This document shows, one piece after another, positions 17,440 to 25,617 of a stretch of DNA of 38,653 bases. The position numbers and the translations under genes were made by a program. The notes under the pieces were generated by a model, which saw only the letters and a list, made by a program, of their open reading frames with translations, had not been told where the DNA came from and did not search any database. The first letter of the stretch is position 1. The number at the start of each line of letters is the position of its first letter. The DNA comes from Bacillota bacterium (GTDB lineage: Bacteria > Bacillota > UBA4882 > UBA8346): the NCBI GenBank assembly GCA_029776205.1, contig JAKOTQ010000024.1, positions 1-38,653 of the forward strand, written 5' to 3'.

Positions 17440-18015
17440 TTATTTTAAAACGATGCCTTGATCTCCATTGTTCAAACCAGCAGCATTGGCTTCGTCAGTA
17501 TCCAGGTGAAAATCTTTCGCGAAATTGGGGCTGACCCGTACTAAAACGTTATTGAAAATCACTCCCCGAGGGCCGTCAAATTTCACCGATACGATATCTT
17601 TATCTTTCAAGCCCATTTCGGCAGCTTCATCCGTGTGTAAATGGATATGCCGTTGGGCAATAATCACGCCTTCATCCAAAGTAACAGAACCTGCAGGCCC
17701 TTCCAACACGATTCCAGCCGAACCGTCAAGAGCTCCCGAATCCCTCACCGGCGGATTAACTCCTAAAATGAAACTATCGGTACGGGAAATTTCAACCTGA
17801 GTTTTAGGACGAACCGGGCCTAAAACACGAACTTTAGCAATTTTGTTTTTCGGACCGACTAAAGTCACGACTTCTTCAGCAGCATATTGTCCAGGTTGGG
17901 ATAACGGTTTCATTGGAGTTAACTCATGGCCCTTGCCAAAAAGGATTTCGAGATGTTCTTGTGACAAATGTAAATGACGATTGGAGATACCTACAGGAAC
18001 AGTATAGTTTGACAA
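17440..18015 (-). CDS. pduL: Phosphate acyltransferase PduL-type (phosphotransacylase)
   Basis: PduL enzymes interconvert acyl-CoA and acyl phosphate and are unrelated in fold to Pta. The paired zinc-site motifs are present: NRHLHLS near the N-terminus, AQRHIHLHTDEA in the second barrel, then the DFHLDTDEANAAG end. I choose TTG 18015 (MSNYTVPVGISNRHLHL) because GTGAGG lies 9 nt upstream; GTG 18030 would overlap that site. The protein has 191 residues and no encapsulation peptide is evident. No microcompartment shell genes are nearby, so it probably works as a housekeeping phosphotransacetylase with an acetate kinase encoded elsewhere. Confidence 0.92.
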   Translation of the reverse strand: MSNYTVPVGISNRHLHLSQEHLEILFGKGHELTPMKPLSQPGQYAAEEVVTLVGPKNKIAKVRVLGPVRPKTQVEISRTDSFILGVNPPVRDSGALDGSAGIVLEGPAGSVTLDEGVIIAQRHIHLHTDEAAEMGLKDKDIVSVKFDGPRGVIFNNVLVRVSPNFAKDFHLDTDEANAAGLNNGDQGIVLK

Positions 18016-18093
18016 GATAAACAACCTCACTTTATAAAAATAATGTATGTATAATAGCTAAAAATAAAAAAAGCAGTATTAAACCACTATAAA

Positions 18094-18169
<76 letters not shown>

Positions 18170-18182
18170 GTAACACCATTAA

Positions 18183-18211
18183 ATTATACATAATTTGCTC
18201 TTGTTTGTCAA
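18183..18211 (-). promoter_or_regulatory. tRNA-Trp promoter
   Basis: TTGACA (18206-18211, - strand) and TATAAT (18183-18188) are separated by exactly 17 bp. This is a perfect sigma-A promoter, 13 bp before the mature tRNA 5' end. Confidence 0.9.
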
Positions 18212-18275
18212 TTTATTTTCAACAAGTTTATCGATAAATTTTTATACAATGATTCAATAAATTCACAATTCAAAC

Positions 18276-18665
18276 TCAGCTTGAAAAATTGACGCCAATA
18301 ATTCCGCCAAAAGCACCTATAAAAGCATTAATCGCAATTTTCACCAGAAATACGGGCCAATTCACCGGCTCTCCCATTATAAATGCCAACAATAAAATGA
18401 AAACAGAGCTGATAACGCCTACTCCCGCGCCAGTCAGCCAACCATTCCTCCCACTTTTTAAACCTGCTAAAACAGCTCCGATGACCACTGAGCCATAGAT
18501 AAAAAGCATCCATATATCGTTGGCCCAACTCATCACTCCGGTCCATCCCAATTGAGTTAATACCCCGAATAGAAGTGCCAAAATGAAAATTATGAGAATA
18601 ACCGTTAATGAACCCGACATTATCGGTCCGAAGGGAATACTCATGGTATTTTCCTTCTCTACCAT
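18276..18665 (-). CDS. Small four-helix membrane protein, TIGR04086-like
   Basis: This hydrophobic protein of 129 residues has about four membrane segments and glycine-rich helices (YGSVVIGAVLAGLKSGRNGW, GAFGGIIGVNF). The layout resembles the TIGR04086/YrzE membrane family of Bacillota, whose function is unknown. ATG 18665 has GAGGTG 7 nt upstream, and the in-frame extension to 18710 lacks a binding site. Family placement is from overall pattern, so only moderate confidence is justified. Confidence 0.65.
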   Translation of the reverse strand: MVEKENTMSIPFGPIMSGSLTVILIIFILALLFGVLTQLGWTGVMSWANDIWMLFIYGSVVIGAVLAGLKSGRNGWLTGAGVGVISSVFILLLAFIMGEPVNWPVFLVKIAINAFIGAFGGIIGVNFSS

Positions 18666-18778
18666 TTCCTTCACCTCAACCCCATTTAATTGATGATGAG
18701 TTACCATCAAAGACTGAGATCACTTTATCACCAATTTATGGGTTGCAGTCAGTAAATATTACTTTTTAGCGAAGGAAA

Positions 18779-19879
18779 TTAATTATTTTTATCGCCAATC
18801 TCACTTTTACTAACGACATTGATCTGGCGGTTATGTCCCAACAACCAGTACTCTTTCTCATCGGGAACCGGTATAATTTGGGCGATTCGGCCAGTATAAA
18901 ACACTTGAGTTTCATTCCAGCGCTTTTGAACGGGATTGTACCCTAAAATATGGGTATTGCCTGCACTATCGGTTACAATGACTTCTGAAGATTTACCCGG
19001 AACATACTGTATATTTTCGATCAAATAATTACTTTGCCAGGGCGCCTGAATAAACCGATAGCTTTTATTAGCATAACTCAATATATAATTTACCTTTTGA
19101 CTGGTGGTCACCATAAACCCAGGTTTTCCGTCCTGATTCCAATCTCCGAAATGAACTGCTAAAACTTTCCCCCAAGGATAGTTTTCCGATTGGGAAACCA
19201 CTGCATTTTTTTCGATTTTCAATACTGCAAGACTACCGTTTTGATAAGAAACCAAAATCTCATCCAGTGAATCCCCATCTATATCAATAACTTGCAAAAA
19301 TCGAATCTGGCGCCATGGCGACGGACTTTTCCATACAATATTCAAAGCATCATCCATTCGTTTGAGATAAAACAATGAACCTTCCGAATTTTGGGCGATA
19401 AATTCGGTTTCTTCCGTTTCGGTAAACCTACCACTAACAATGTGGTTTATATTAGACCATAGATATTTGCTATTATCCCTGATTGTCCATTGAGAATCTT
19501 GGTTTAAAGCATAAATGTATAAAAATCCGGGTTCATCGGTACCAGCGATAATCTCCGGCTGGTTATCCCAATCAAAGTCACTTACCCAAACTGTGGTAAA
19601 GTGATTTGATTTGGCTAATAAACGTTGATATTCCACCCATTGGTTATCTACACACTGATGAATAACCAGCTGCCCATCCTGGATCGAAACCGAAAACAAT
19701 TGATGGTCATAATAAAAAAACTGCTCCGGTAAGCGTTCATACGGCCAGGCCTGAACCATTCCTGTAGATATACTCCATTGGGCAGAAGATGACTGGGTCC
19801 ATCCTGGTGAAAAAGAACCCGTTCCTATGATTAAACCCAAGCAGATCGCGAACATCAGTAAAAAGGTGAACCGCTTCAC
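18779..19879 (-). CDS. Secreted FG-GAP/VCBS-like beta-propeller protein
   Basis: This 366-residue protein has a clear N-terminal signal peptide (basic start, hydrophobic core to about residue 22). Repeats with calcium-loop-like motifs follow: SDFDWDNQPEIIAG, VIDIDGDSLDEILVS and GDWNQDGKPGFMVT. These are typical of FG-GAP/VCBS propellers. It has no sortase or S-layer anchor and no catalytic motif that I can see, so it is probably exported and may bind a ligand or assist cell-surface assembly. Start GTG 19879 has AAGGAG 9 nt upstream. Neighbours give no functional clue. Confidence 0.72.
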   Translation of the reverse strand: MKRFTFLLMFAICLGLIIGTGSFSPGWTQSSSAQWSISTGMVQAWPYERLPEQFFYYDHQLFSVSIQDGQLVIHQCVDNQWVEYQRLLAKSNHFTTVWVSDFDWDNQPEIIAGTDEPGFLYIYALNQDSQWTIRDNSKYLWSNINHIVSGRFTETEETEFIAQNSEGSLFYLKRMDDALNIVWKSPSPWRQIRFLQVIDIDGDSLDEILVSYQNGSLAVLKIEKNAVVSQSENYPWGKVLAVHFGDWNQDGKPGFMVTTSQKVNYILSYANKSYRFIQAPWQSNYLIENIQYVPGKSSEVIVTDSAGNTHILGYNPVQKRWNETQVFYTGRIAQIIPVPDEKEYWLLGHNRQINVVSKSEIGDKNN

Positions 19880-19954
19880 TTTTTACATCTCCTTACACGC
19901 TATTCGTTTTTGGTATATAATTCCATCTTTATTTTAAAGTTCCTCTCAAGGTTA

Positions 19955-19990
19955 ACAAAAAAGGTTTGTGTAAAAATCACACAAACCTTT
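19955..19990 (-). terminator. Terminator after tRNA-Pro
   Basis: The stem AAAGGTTTGTG/CACAAACCTTT with a 9-nt loop is followed on the - strand by TTTTTTGTT. It lies shortly after the tRNA 3' end. Confidence 0.85.
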
Positions 19991-20003
19991 AAAATATCAA
20001 AAA

Positions 20004-20080
20004 TGGTCGGGCAGGCGGGATTTGAACCCACGGCCCCCACCACCCCAAGGTGGTGCGCTACCAAGCTGCGCTACTGCCCG
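20004..20080 (-). tRNA. trnP: tRNA-Pro (GGG anticodon)
   Basis: The 77-nt cloverleaf has acceptor stem CGGGCAG/CTGCCCG, D-arm GCGC/GCGC, anticodon stem CCACC/GGTGG with loop TTGGGGT (anticodon GGG) and T-loop TTCAAAT. The CCA end is encoded. It is a single-gene transcript with its own promoter and terminator. Confidence 0.97.
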
Positions 20081-20095
20081 TAACGAACAAAAATT

Positions 20096-20124
20096 ATTGT
20101 ATCACTTCTTTGCCGCTCCGTCAA
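20096..20124 (-). promoter_or_regulatory. tRNA-Pro promoter
   Basis: TTGACG (20119-20124, - strand) and TACAAT (20096-20101) are 17 bp apart, with the -10 placed 15 bp before the mature 5' end. Confidence 0.82.
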
Positions 20125-20164
20125 TAGCTTACCTTCGTTTAAATCCCCAGGTACTATTGAAAAA

Positions 20165-21184
20165 TTACTCTGGACTGATTCTCCGGCTTTTAAGAACATT
20201 CCCAAATTGATCGACAGTAATCTCCAACCGGTGCATAAAATCGCCTAAGGATGCTAATTTTGATACACTTTCCAAACGCATAAAATCGGACAACATCGTA
20301 TCCAGCATCTTATATACATCGTTCAATTCGGCTTCCCGTTTTTTGATCTTTTCCTGTTCAGACATTAATTTCTGTTGTAACCTTTCGTTCTCATCCATCA
20401 ATTTTTGAATCTCTTCCATCAACTTATCTTCCCGTTTCAAATCCCGTTCAACAGCCAACAGATGCTCAACGAAGCCGCGCAGATCAAGCTGATGTCGCTG
20501 TTGCGCTTCTACTTTTTCCAAACGTTCTTCAATGGATTTGATGGTCTCAGGCAAAGAGGATAACTGATAAAAAAACATATGATCATCGCCCACCGGGCGA
20601 ACCGGTAATGGCGTAATATTGGATAACGGTTTCTCCACCGGATTATCGACTACCGATGGAGCCTCAGATTCTCCAGTCTCCCCCTGCTGTCCCAATACTT
20701 GTTTCCCGAGGCGCACCAAATCAGCATCTTGATAATTCAAGCGTTTTAATAATCGATAAAATCTCAATTTAAGTGCCGCTGTAGTAAATGTATCGCCCAG
20801 TATCTCTTGGAGTTCTTCGCAAGCAGCAGCCCGCGAATTTCCCAAAGCTTGATGTTTGGCAAACACCTCCAAAATTGTCCGGTCAATATCTTTTATTTCC
20901 CGGCTGCGTTTACGTGGAGCGATACCAGCCTGATTCATGTATTTGGCTTGCATCATATTATAATATTCCTGATTGGACATACCTTTTTCTTTTAATAGTC
21001 GGCAAAATTGACTCCGTAAGGCACTCATCTTTCGACCTAAACGGGTAACGAGTTCCCGTCGCTGTTGCGGATTCCACCATGACTCAAATAAAATCTGATT
21101 TTCTTCTTCAGTATATCTTGGTTTTGATTTTTGCAATACTTCATTATTCGGAACTCTAGTAGTTGCAAGCGCTTTATCACTCAT
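20165..21184 (-). CDS. RsfA-like regulator: Myb/SANT-type DNA-binding plus coiled coil
   Basis: This 339-residue soluble protein has three parts. The N-terminal part has two helical units: one at residues 23-66 beginning PRYTEEENQILFESWW, the other at about 98-150 ending TAALKLRFYRLLKRL. They resemble Myb/SANT-like or RsfA-type HTH repeats. A low-complexity linker follows, then a long coiled coil (about residues 215-300). The C-terminal tail, with LEITVDQFGNVLK, recalls the end of RsfA, the prespore regulator of Bacillus, whose layout is also Myb-like plus coiled coil. Start ATG 21184 follows GGAGGG. The upstream region has a possible forespore-type promoter. DNA binding is inferred, and the specific RsfA assignment is tentative. 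Confidence 0.55.
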   Translation of the reverse strand: MSDKALATTRVPNNEVLQKSKPRYTEEENQILFESWWNPQQRRELVTRLGRKMSALRSQFCRLLKEKGMSNQEYYNMMQAKYMNQAGIAPRKRSREIKDIDRTILEVFAKHQALGNSRAAACEELQEILGDTFTTAALKLRFYRLLKRLNYQDADLVRLGKQVLGQQGETGESEAPSVVDNPVEKPLSNITPLPVRPVGDDHMFFYQLSSLPETIKSIEERLEKVEAQQRHQLDLRGFVEHLLAVERDLKREDKLMEEIQKLMDENERLQQKLMSEQEKIKKREAELNDVYKMLDTMLSDFMRLESVSKLASLGDFMHRLEITVDQFGNVLKSRRISPE

Positions 21185-21236
21185 CTATCTTTCCCTCCTA
21201 TAAATGCAATCATCCTTTTTAATGGGGGCCCTATCA

Positions 21237-21266
21237 TATTGTGTTCCAGTTATTTCCGAATTATGC
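21237..21266 (-). promoter_or_regulatory. Possible forespore (sigma-F/G-like) promoter
   Basis: On the - strand GCATA (21262-21266) and CACAATA (21237-21243) are 18 bp apart, compared with the sigma-G pattern gHATR-N17/18-CATxHTA; one core base differs. It lies about 50 bp before the RsfA-like start. The motif is short and degenerate. Confidence 0.3.
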
Positions 21267-21397
21267 TATATTGCAAAAAATATTTACTATTTTTTCTTCA
21301 TAGAACATAGATTAAAGATTTTAACAATCTTCTCCGCAATAAAAAAACCAAAACACTAAAGGTATCATGGCTTTTAGTATATATATGCAATAGGTTA

Positions 21398-21580
21398 TCA
21401 ATTAGGTTCAGAGATGTTTTCATCTTCCATTAGAAAGCCAAAATTATTTATCGCACATACAGTACCATCTTTAAGACGTTATTTAATTTTGATCTCTGTA
21501 CCTTCCCAATCAAAGGCAAGACCTTCCCTCCTCTCCACGGGTGGGAGGAAATATTCGTAAGGATAGCTATGTTTGACAGG
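21398..21580 (-). pseudogene. Relic reading frame with one internal stop
   Basis: Reading leftwards from about 21580, one frame encodes phrases such as YPYEYFLPPVERREG and FDWEGTEIKIK, stops at TAA (21479-21481), then continues in the same frame as RLKDGTVCAINNFGFLMED to a TGA at 21398-21400. Composition looks protein-like across the stop. There is no start codon with a binding site, and the upstream end runs into the pseudopilin terminator. It may be the decayed 3' end of a gene or a repeat. I do not recognise the family. Confidence 0.3.
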
Positions 21581-21585
21581 AAAAC

Positions 21586-21621
21586 ATAAAAAAGACGTGG
21601 GCCAATTTCACCCACGTCTTT
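21586..21621 (-). terminator. Intrinsic terminator after the pseudopilin gene
   Basis: The 11-bp perfect stem AAAGACGTGGG/CCCACGTCTTT with a 9-nt loop is followed on the - strand by a T-run. It starts 8 bp after the stop codon. Confidence 0.9.
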
Positions 21622-21628
21622 ATCATCT

Positions 21629-22033
21629 TTATTTAACTATTTTTATAAATTCCTCACTGTTTTTGTCACTGCTAATCCTAGCTTCATTCAGAGTTTTGCT
21701 ATAGTTATAATCAGCCGTTTGATCTTCTTCGGTGATTCGAGCAAATGGATCCATCGGCAATTCATTCAATAATGGTTTATATCCTTTCGTACCTTCTTTA
21801 AGTAAGTCGCTTAAAGATTCCGGAAAATCTCCCTCTTTTGCTTTATACACTTTAATGGCAGTCGCTAACATCCGTAAATCAGCTTTGACGATAGAAGCCT
21901 TCACGTTTTCCTCGGAACCGCCCATATGGACCAAGGCAACCCCTGCTAAAACAGCTAAAATAATTACTGCGACAATCAATTTGACCATGGCAAACCCATG
22001 TTCACTTTCGAATATTTCTACCCATTTTGGCAT
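21629..22033 (-). CDS. Type IV pilin / GspG-like pseudopilin, orphan
   Basis: This 134-residue protein has a short leader ending ESEHG, then FAMVKLIVAVIILAVLAG, the hydrophobic N-terminal helix of class III prepilins. A soluble part resembles the GspG core, with YKAKEGDFPESLSDLL and LPMDPF (the Pro-x-Asp-Pro-Phe type segment). Start ATG 22033 has AGGAGG 8 nt upstream. The usual glutamate at +5 of the mature protein is a lysine here (F-A-M-V-K). No assembly ATPase, peptidase or secretin is adjacent, so it must use machinery encoded elsewhere, or it is a minor or atypical pilin. Confidence 0.78.
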   Translation of the reverse strand: MPKWVEIFESEHGFAMVKLIVAVIILAVLAGVALVHMGGSEENVKASIVKADLRMLATAIKVYKAKEGDFPESLSDLLKEGTKGYKPLLNELPMDPFARITEEDQTADYNYSKTLNEARISSDKNSEEFIKIVK

Positions 22034-22346
22034 CGACTTCACCTCCTTTCACCATCCATCCTTCACGGCTGGATTACTGTCAAGTACGAATGTCATTGAA
22101 TTTACGATGCCACAGGGACTAAATATGGTAAACACAATTACACATTATGCTTATTATATATATCGACCATTTTAAGAAAGGAATAAACCACATTTCCCTT
22201 AGTGTCATAACATACACTTATCTGATACATAACCATTTGACTTTCATCAAAAGCTGTTGGTCGAGATATAGCTGGGACAGCAGAATTGAGCGGTTGCGCT
22301 TAACATGATATAATGATTATATTGAGCTATAGAAAGGTGACATCAG
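22034..22346. other. Intergenic region between the divergent pseudopilin and apgM genes
   Basis: In about 313 bp I find only the apgM promoter and the pseudopilin leader (a TTGACA at the right side of that leader lacks a convincing -10). No gene or RNA structure is recognised. Confidence 0.5.
22286..22314 (+). promoter_or_regulatory. apgM promoter
   Basis: TTGAGC (22286-22291) and TATAAT (22309-22314) are 17 bp apart, 32 bp before the apgM start. Confidence 0.75.
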
Positions 22347-23561
22347 ATGAAATACTTGGTTCTTTTAATTGATGGAGTTGCCGATACTCCGGTTCCTCAA
22401 CTTCACGGGAAAACCCCGTTACAAGCTGCTAAAAAACCACATATTGATGGTTTAGCCAAATCTTCTGAAATCGGTATGGTAAAAACCGTTCCTGAAGGAC
22501 TTCCACCGGGAAGCGATGTAGCCAATCTATCAGTTTTAGGATATGATCCACTCACGTATTATACCGGCCGTTCGCCTTTGGAGGCCGTCAGCATTGGCGT
22601 TGATCTTAAACCGGAAGATGTGGCGTTTCGTTGTAACTTGGTAACATTATCGAATGAATCCGCTTACTCTGAAAAAACGATGATCGATTATAGCTCCGAT
22701 GAAATCACCACTGCTGAGTCATCCCAGTTAATGACGGCCATTGCTTCTCAGTTAAACTCGGACTCGATCCAATTTTATCCCGGTATTAGTTACCGCCATC
22801 TGATGGTATGGCATCATGGCCCAACCGATAGTCATCTTACCCCGCCCCATGATATTTCTGATAAAATCATCGGCCCTTACCTTCCTTCCGGCCCTGGAGC
22901 TGACCAATTGCTGAAACTGATGGAACGAAGCCAATCCATCCTAAAGGATCATCCAGTCAACCAACGCCGGATAGCACGGGGGTTACGTCCTGCCACATCC
23001 ATCTGGCTTTGGGGACAAGGCAAAAAACCGCAAATCGATAGTTTCTCTCACAAATACGGGTTAAGCGGGGCCACTATCTCTGCGGTTGATCTTATCAAAG
23101 GATTGGGGATTTGTGCCGGACTGGAAGCCATCGAAGTCCCTGGTGCTACCGGTAATATTCATACCAATTTTAAAGGAAAAGCCGAAGCAACCATTGAAGC
23201 TTTTCGTAAAGGTAAGGATTTCATCTATCTTCATTTTGAAGCAGCAGATGAAGCCGGGCATCGCGGTGAAATCGAAAACAAAGTCCTCGCTATCGAAAAA
23301 ATCGATGCGGAGGTATTAGGCCCGATTCTGTCTGAACTCCCCCACATCGATCCGGAATTTCGCATTTTGATTTTACCGGATCATCCGACGCCGTTGGCGA
23401 TTAAAACCCATACAGCCGACCCGGTACCCTATTTAATTTATGACTCGACGAGCAAAATAAACTCAGGCATCGAATCTTTCGATGAATCCAGTGCCGCTCA
23501 GACTCTGAGCTTTGTGGCCGAGGGTCATCGGTTGATGGACCGGTTTATTCTGAACGTTTGA
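22347..23561 (+). CDS. apgM: Archaeal-type cofactor-independent phosphoglycerate mutase
   Basis: This 404-residue member of the alkaline-phosphatase superfamily interconverts 3- and 2-phosphoglycerate without 2,3-bisphosphoglycerate. The metal-binding start LLIDGVADTP, the GSDVANLSVLGYDP loop that holds the catalytic serine, HFEAADEAGH and LPDHPTPLAIKTHTADPVP are all family features. The aPGAM form is common in archaea and scattered in anaerobic Bacillota. ATG 22347 follows AAAGGTGA. It is the only + strand gene between 14130 and 32467, and its last 17 nt overlap the end of convergent rsmB. Confidence 0.93.
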   Translation: MKYLVLLIDGVADTPVPQLHGKTPLQAAKKPHIDGLAKSSEIGMVKTVPEGLPPGSDVANLSVLGYDPLTYYTGRSPLEAVSIGVDLKPEDVAFRCNLVTLSNESAYSEKTMIDYSSDEITTAESSQLMTAIASQLNSDSIQFYPGISYRHLMVWHHGPTDSHLTPPHDISDKIIGPYLPSGPGADQLLKLMERSQSILKDHPVNQRRIARGLRPATSIWLWGQGKKPQIDSFSHKYGLSGATISAVDLIKGLGICAGLEAIEVPGATGNIHTNFKGKAEATIEAFRKGKDFIYLHFEAADEAGHRGEIENKVLAIEKIDAEVLGPILSELPHIDPEFRILILPDHPTPLAIKTHTADPVPYLIYDSTSKINSGIESFDESSAAQTLSFVAEGHRLMDRFILNV

Positions 23562-24909
23562 ACCGGCACATAAAAAATCCGTCGCCGCCCCGGCTGTTCG
23601 GTAACACTTTTACCCAAGGCTGGTTGGGATCATCTAAAAACTTTTGTATTCTTTCAGGCAGAAATTGGCGGTAATCTTCAATTTGGTATTCCGGATATCG
23701 ATGTAATAACCATTCGACCTGCGCCTCATCTTCTTCCCATTCTAAAGCACAGGTACTATAAACCAGGCAACCGCCTGGTTTTACTAATTGTACGGCCCGT
23801 TCGAGGATTTGGCGCTGTAATACTGCTAATTCCCTAATATCTTCGGGTTTCTTCCGGTATTTGGCGTCGACTCTCCGGCGTAATACCCCCGTTCCCGAGC
23901 ATGGCGCATCTACCAATACCCGGTCAGCCCAACCGCCGTCAGGCAATTGAAAATCACGAGCATCACCTAAGCATGGATGAATGGACCGAAGCTGCAACCG
24001 TTCGGCATTTTTCCGGATCAACTCAATCTTATGGGGATGGTCATCGTTACTAAAGACTCGGCCGTGATCATTCATTAATTCAGCTAAATGCGTGCTTTTG
24101 CCTCCGGGAGCCGCACAAAGGTCGATAATCGTTTCGCCGGGCTTTGGATCCACCAGATGCGCAACCAGCATCGAACTTTCATCTTGGATAATCAATTGAC
24201 CTTCTTTAAACAAAGTTGTATCCTCGATCGGTAATGGCGCTTCTTTTAAAACCAATGCTTCCGGCAGGAAAACTCCGGATTCCACCTGAAACCCCAAATC
24301 GATCAATCCGTTACAGACCCGGGATATTTCTGCCCGGCATCGATTAATCCGAATCGTTAAAGGAGCCCTTTCATTGCCGGCTTGTACAATCTGTTCGGCC
24401 TTATCCAGTCCAAATTGATCTACCCATCGCCGGATCAACCATTCAGGCGTCGAGTACTCCAGGCTCAGATATGAAAGGCGATCCTTTCGAGGATCAGGGA
24501 AAATAATCTCCCCTCGGTTTCTTAAGTAATTGCGCAAAACGCCGTTAACTAATCCGGCTAAACCAGTATATTTAGATTTTTTGACCTGTTCAACGGCACT
24601 ATGGATCACGGCCCTTTCCGGAATTTCCGGCAAATAGATCAATTGGTACAAAGCAATCCGCAGAATATTTTTTATCGGCAGTTTCAACGATTTTAAAGGA
24701 CGGCTTAACAGCCGTCCCAAAATATAATCTAATTTTAATAAATTTCGGACAACGCCATAAACCAATTCGGTACAAAAAGCCCGCTCCCTTTGGTCTATCT
24801 GGGGATACTGGCGCAATAATTCGCTTAATGCCAGATTGGCATAAGCGTTGTCGGACTCCACTCGATCGAGTACTTGCTGGGCCAATTGGCGGCCTGAAAC
24901 CTCAGTCAT
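23545..24909 (-). CDS. rsmB: 16S rRNA m5C967 methyltransferase RsmB
   Basis: RsmB methylates C967 of 16S rRNA. The protein has 454 residues. An N-terminal NusB-like RNA-binding domain (about residues 5-130) is followed by a SAM methyltransferase domain with DLCAAPGGKSTHLAEL, VDAPCSGTGVLRR and the second catalytic cysteine in YSTCALEWEEDE. ATG 24909 has GGGGGAG 5 nt upstream, so the longer in-frame extension into the upstream gene is not used. The start overlaps the metallopeptidase stop (ATGACTGA, 8 nt), which implies translational coupling. The 3' end overlaps apgM by 17 nt tail to tail. Confidence 0.96.
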   Translation of the reverse strand: MTEVSGRQLAQQVLDRVESDNAYANLALSELLRQYPQIDQRERAFCTELVYGVVRNLLKLDYILGRLLSRPLKSLKLPIKNILRIALYQLIYLPEIPERAVIHSAVEQVKKSKYTGLAGLVNGVLRNYLRNRGEIIFPDPRKDRLSYLSLEYSTPEWLIRRWVDQFGLDKAEQIVQAGNERAPLTIRINRCRAEISRVCNGLIDLGFQVESGVFLPEALVLKEAPLPIEDTTLFKEGQLIIQDESSMLVAHLVDPKPGETIIDLCAAPGGKSTHLAELMNDHGRVFSNDDHPHKIELIRKNAERLQLRSIHPCLGDARDFQLPDGGWADRVLVDAPCSGTGVLRRRVDAKYRKKPEDIRELAVLQRQILERAVQLVKPGGCLVYSTCALEWEEDEAQVEWLLHRYPEYQIEDYRQFLPERIQKFLDDPNQPWVKVLPNSRGGDGFFMCRFKRSE

Positions 24910-25591
24910 TATTTCTCCCCCGAAGCATGAACATCCGTAACAACTGTAAAATGGCGGTAGCTGCCGAAGCAACATAAGTTAAGGCTGCAGCGTTCAAAAC
25001 TTTACGGGCACCCGCATCTTCACTACCCCGCATTAAAAATCCGCTCTCAGTCAGCATCACCATTGCACGGTTACTAGCATTGAATTCTACCGGCAGTGTT
25101 AATACTGTAAAGAAAACAAAGAAACTGAAGAGAATAATTCCCAAATCAATCATAAAGGTATTACCGCCAAAGATAAATCCGAGAAAGAACAGGAAAAACC
25201 CTAATTGAGAACCCAAACTAGCTACAGGGAAGATTTGGTTTCTTAGCGTCAGCGGAAAATACGCATGAGCATGTTGAACCGCATGACCAGTTTCATGAGC
25301 GGCAACTCCTAAGGATGCCAGTGAACGCCCATGATAGACCTCTGGCGATAATCGAAGGACCCGAGCCCGTGGATCATAATGGTCTGATAATGTCCCCGGA
25401 GTCAATTCTACAGGAACGTCATACAGCTGATTTTCATCTAATAGACGGCGGGCCACTTGAGCGCCAGTCAAGCCGGATGTCGCATTCACATTCACATATT
25501 TGCTGAACGTGGATTGTACTTTAAATTGTGCATAAATCGAAAAAATGATGGCCGGCAAGAGTAAAATATAAGTCCAATCATAATAATACAC
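24902..25591 (-). CDS. Membrane-anchored neutral zinc metallopeptidase, YugP-like
   Basis: This 229-residue protein has one N-terminal membrane segment (residues 5-22) and two or three more in the second half. A zincin motif H-E-T-G-H (AAHETGHAVQHAH) lies at about residue 115. This matches the Zn_peptidase_2 family (YugP in Bacillus). The substrate is unknown; a role in membrane protein turnover is plausible. The start is GTG 25591 with GAGGAGTG upstream. It sits between fmt and rsmB in the def-fmt-rsmB operon, a position also seen in other Clostridia-like genomes. Confidence 0.9.
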   Translation of the reverse strand: MYYYDWTYILLLPAIIFSIYAQFKVQSTFSKYVNVNATSGLTGAQVARRLLDENQLYDVPVELTPGTLSDHYDPRARVLRLSPEVYHGRSLASLGVAAHETGHAVQHAHAYFPLTLRNQIFPVASLGSQLGFFLFFLGFIFGGNTFMIDLGIILFSFFVFFTVLTLPVEFNASNRAMVMLTESGFLMRGSEDAGARKVLNAAALTYVASAATAILQLLRMFMLRGRNND

Positions 25592-25617
25592 GGTAAATCA
25601 CTCCTCTGCGCATTAAT

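Larger units (their letters stand above)
21185..21628. other. 444-bp intergenic stretch with regulatory and relic sequence
   Basis: It holds the upstream region of the RsfA-like gene, a possible sigma-G-like promoter (21237-21266), a hairpin near 21347-21377 whose sequence recalls the terminator at 216-251, a relic reading frame (21398-21580) and the pseudopilin terminator. No intact gene is seen. Confidence 0.6.

Noticed and set aside
17440-18015. Bacterial microcompartment locus around pduL
   Set aside because: No shell protein, no encapsulation peptide and no other pdu/eut gene is nearby. A housekeeping phosphotransacetylase role is simpler.
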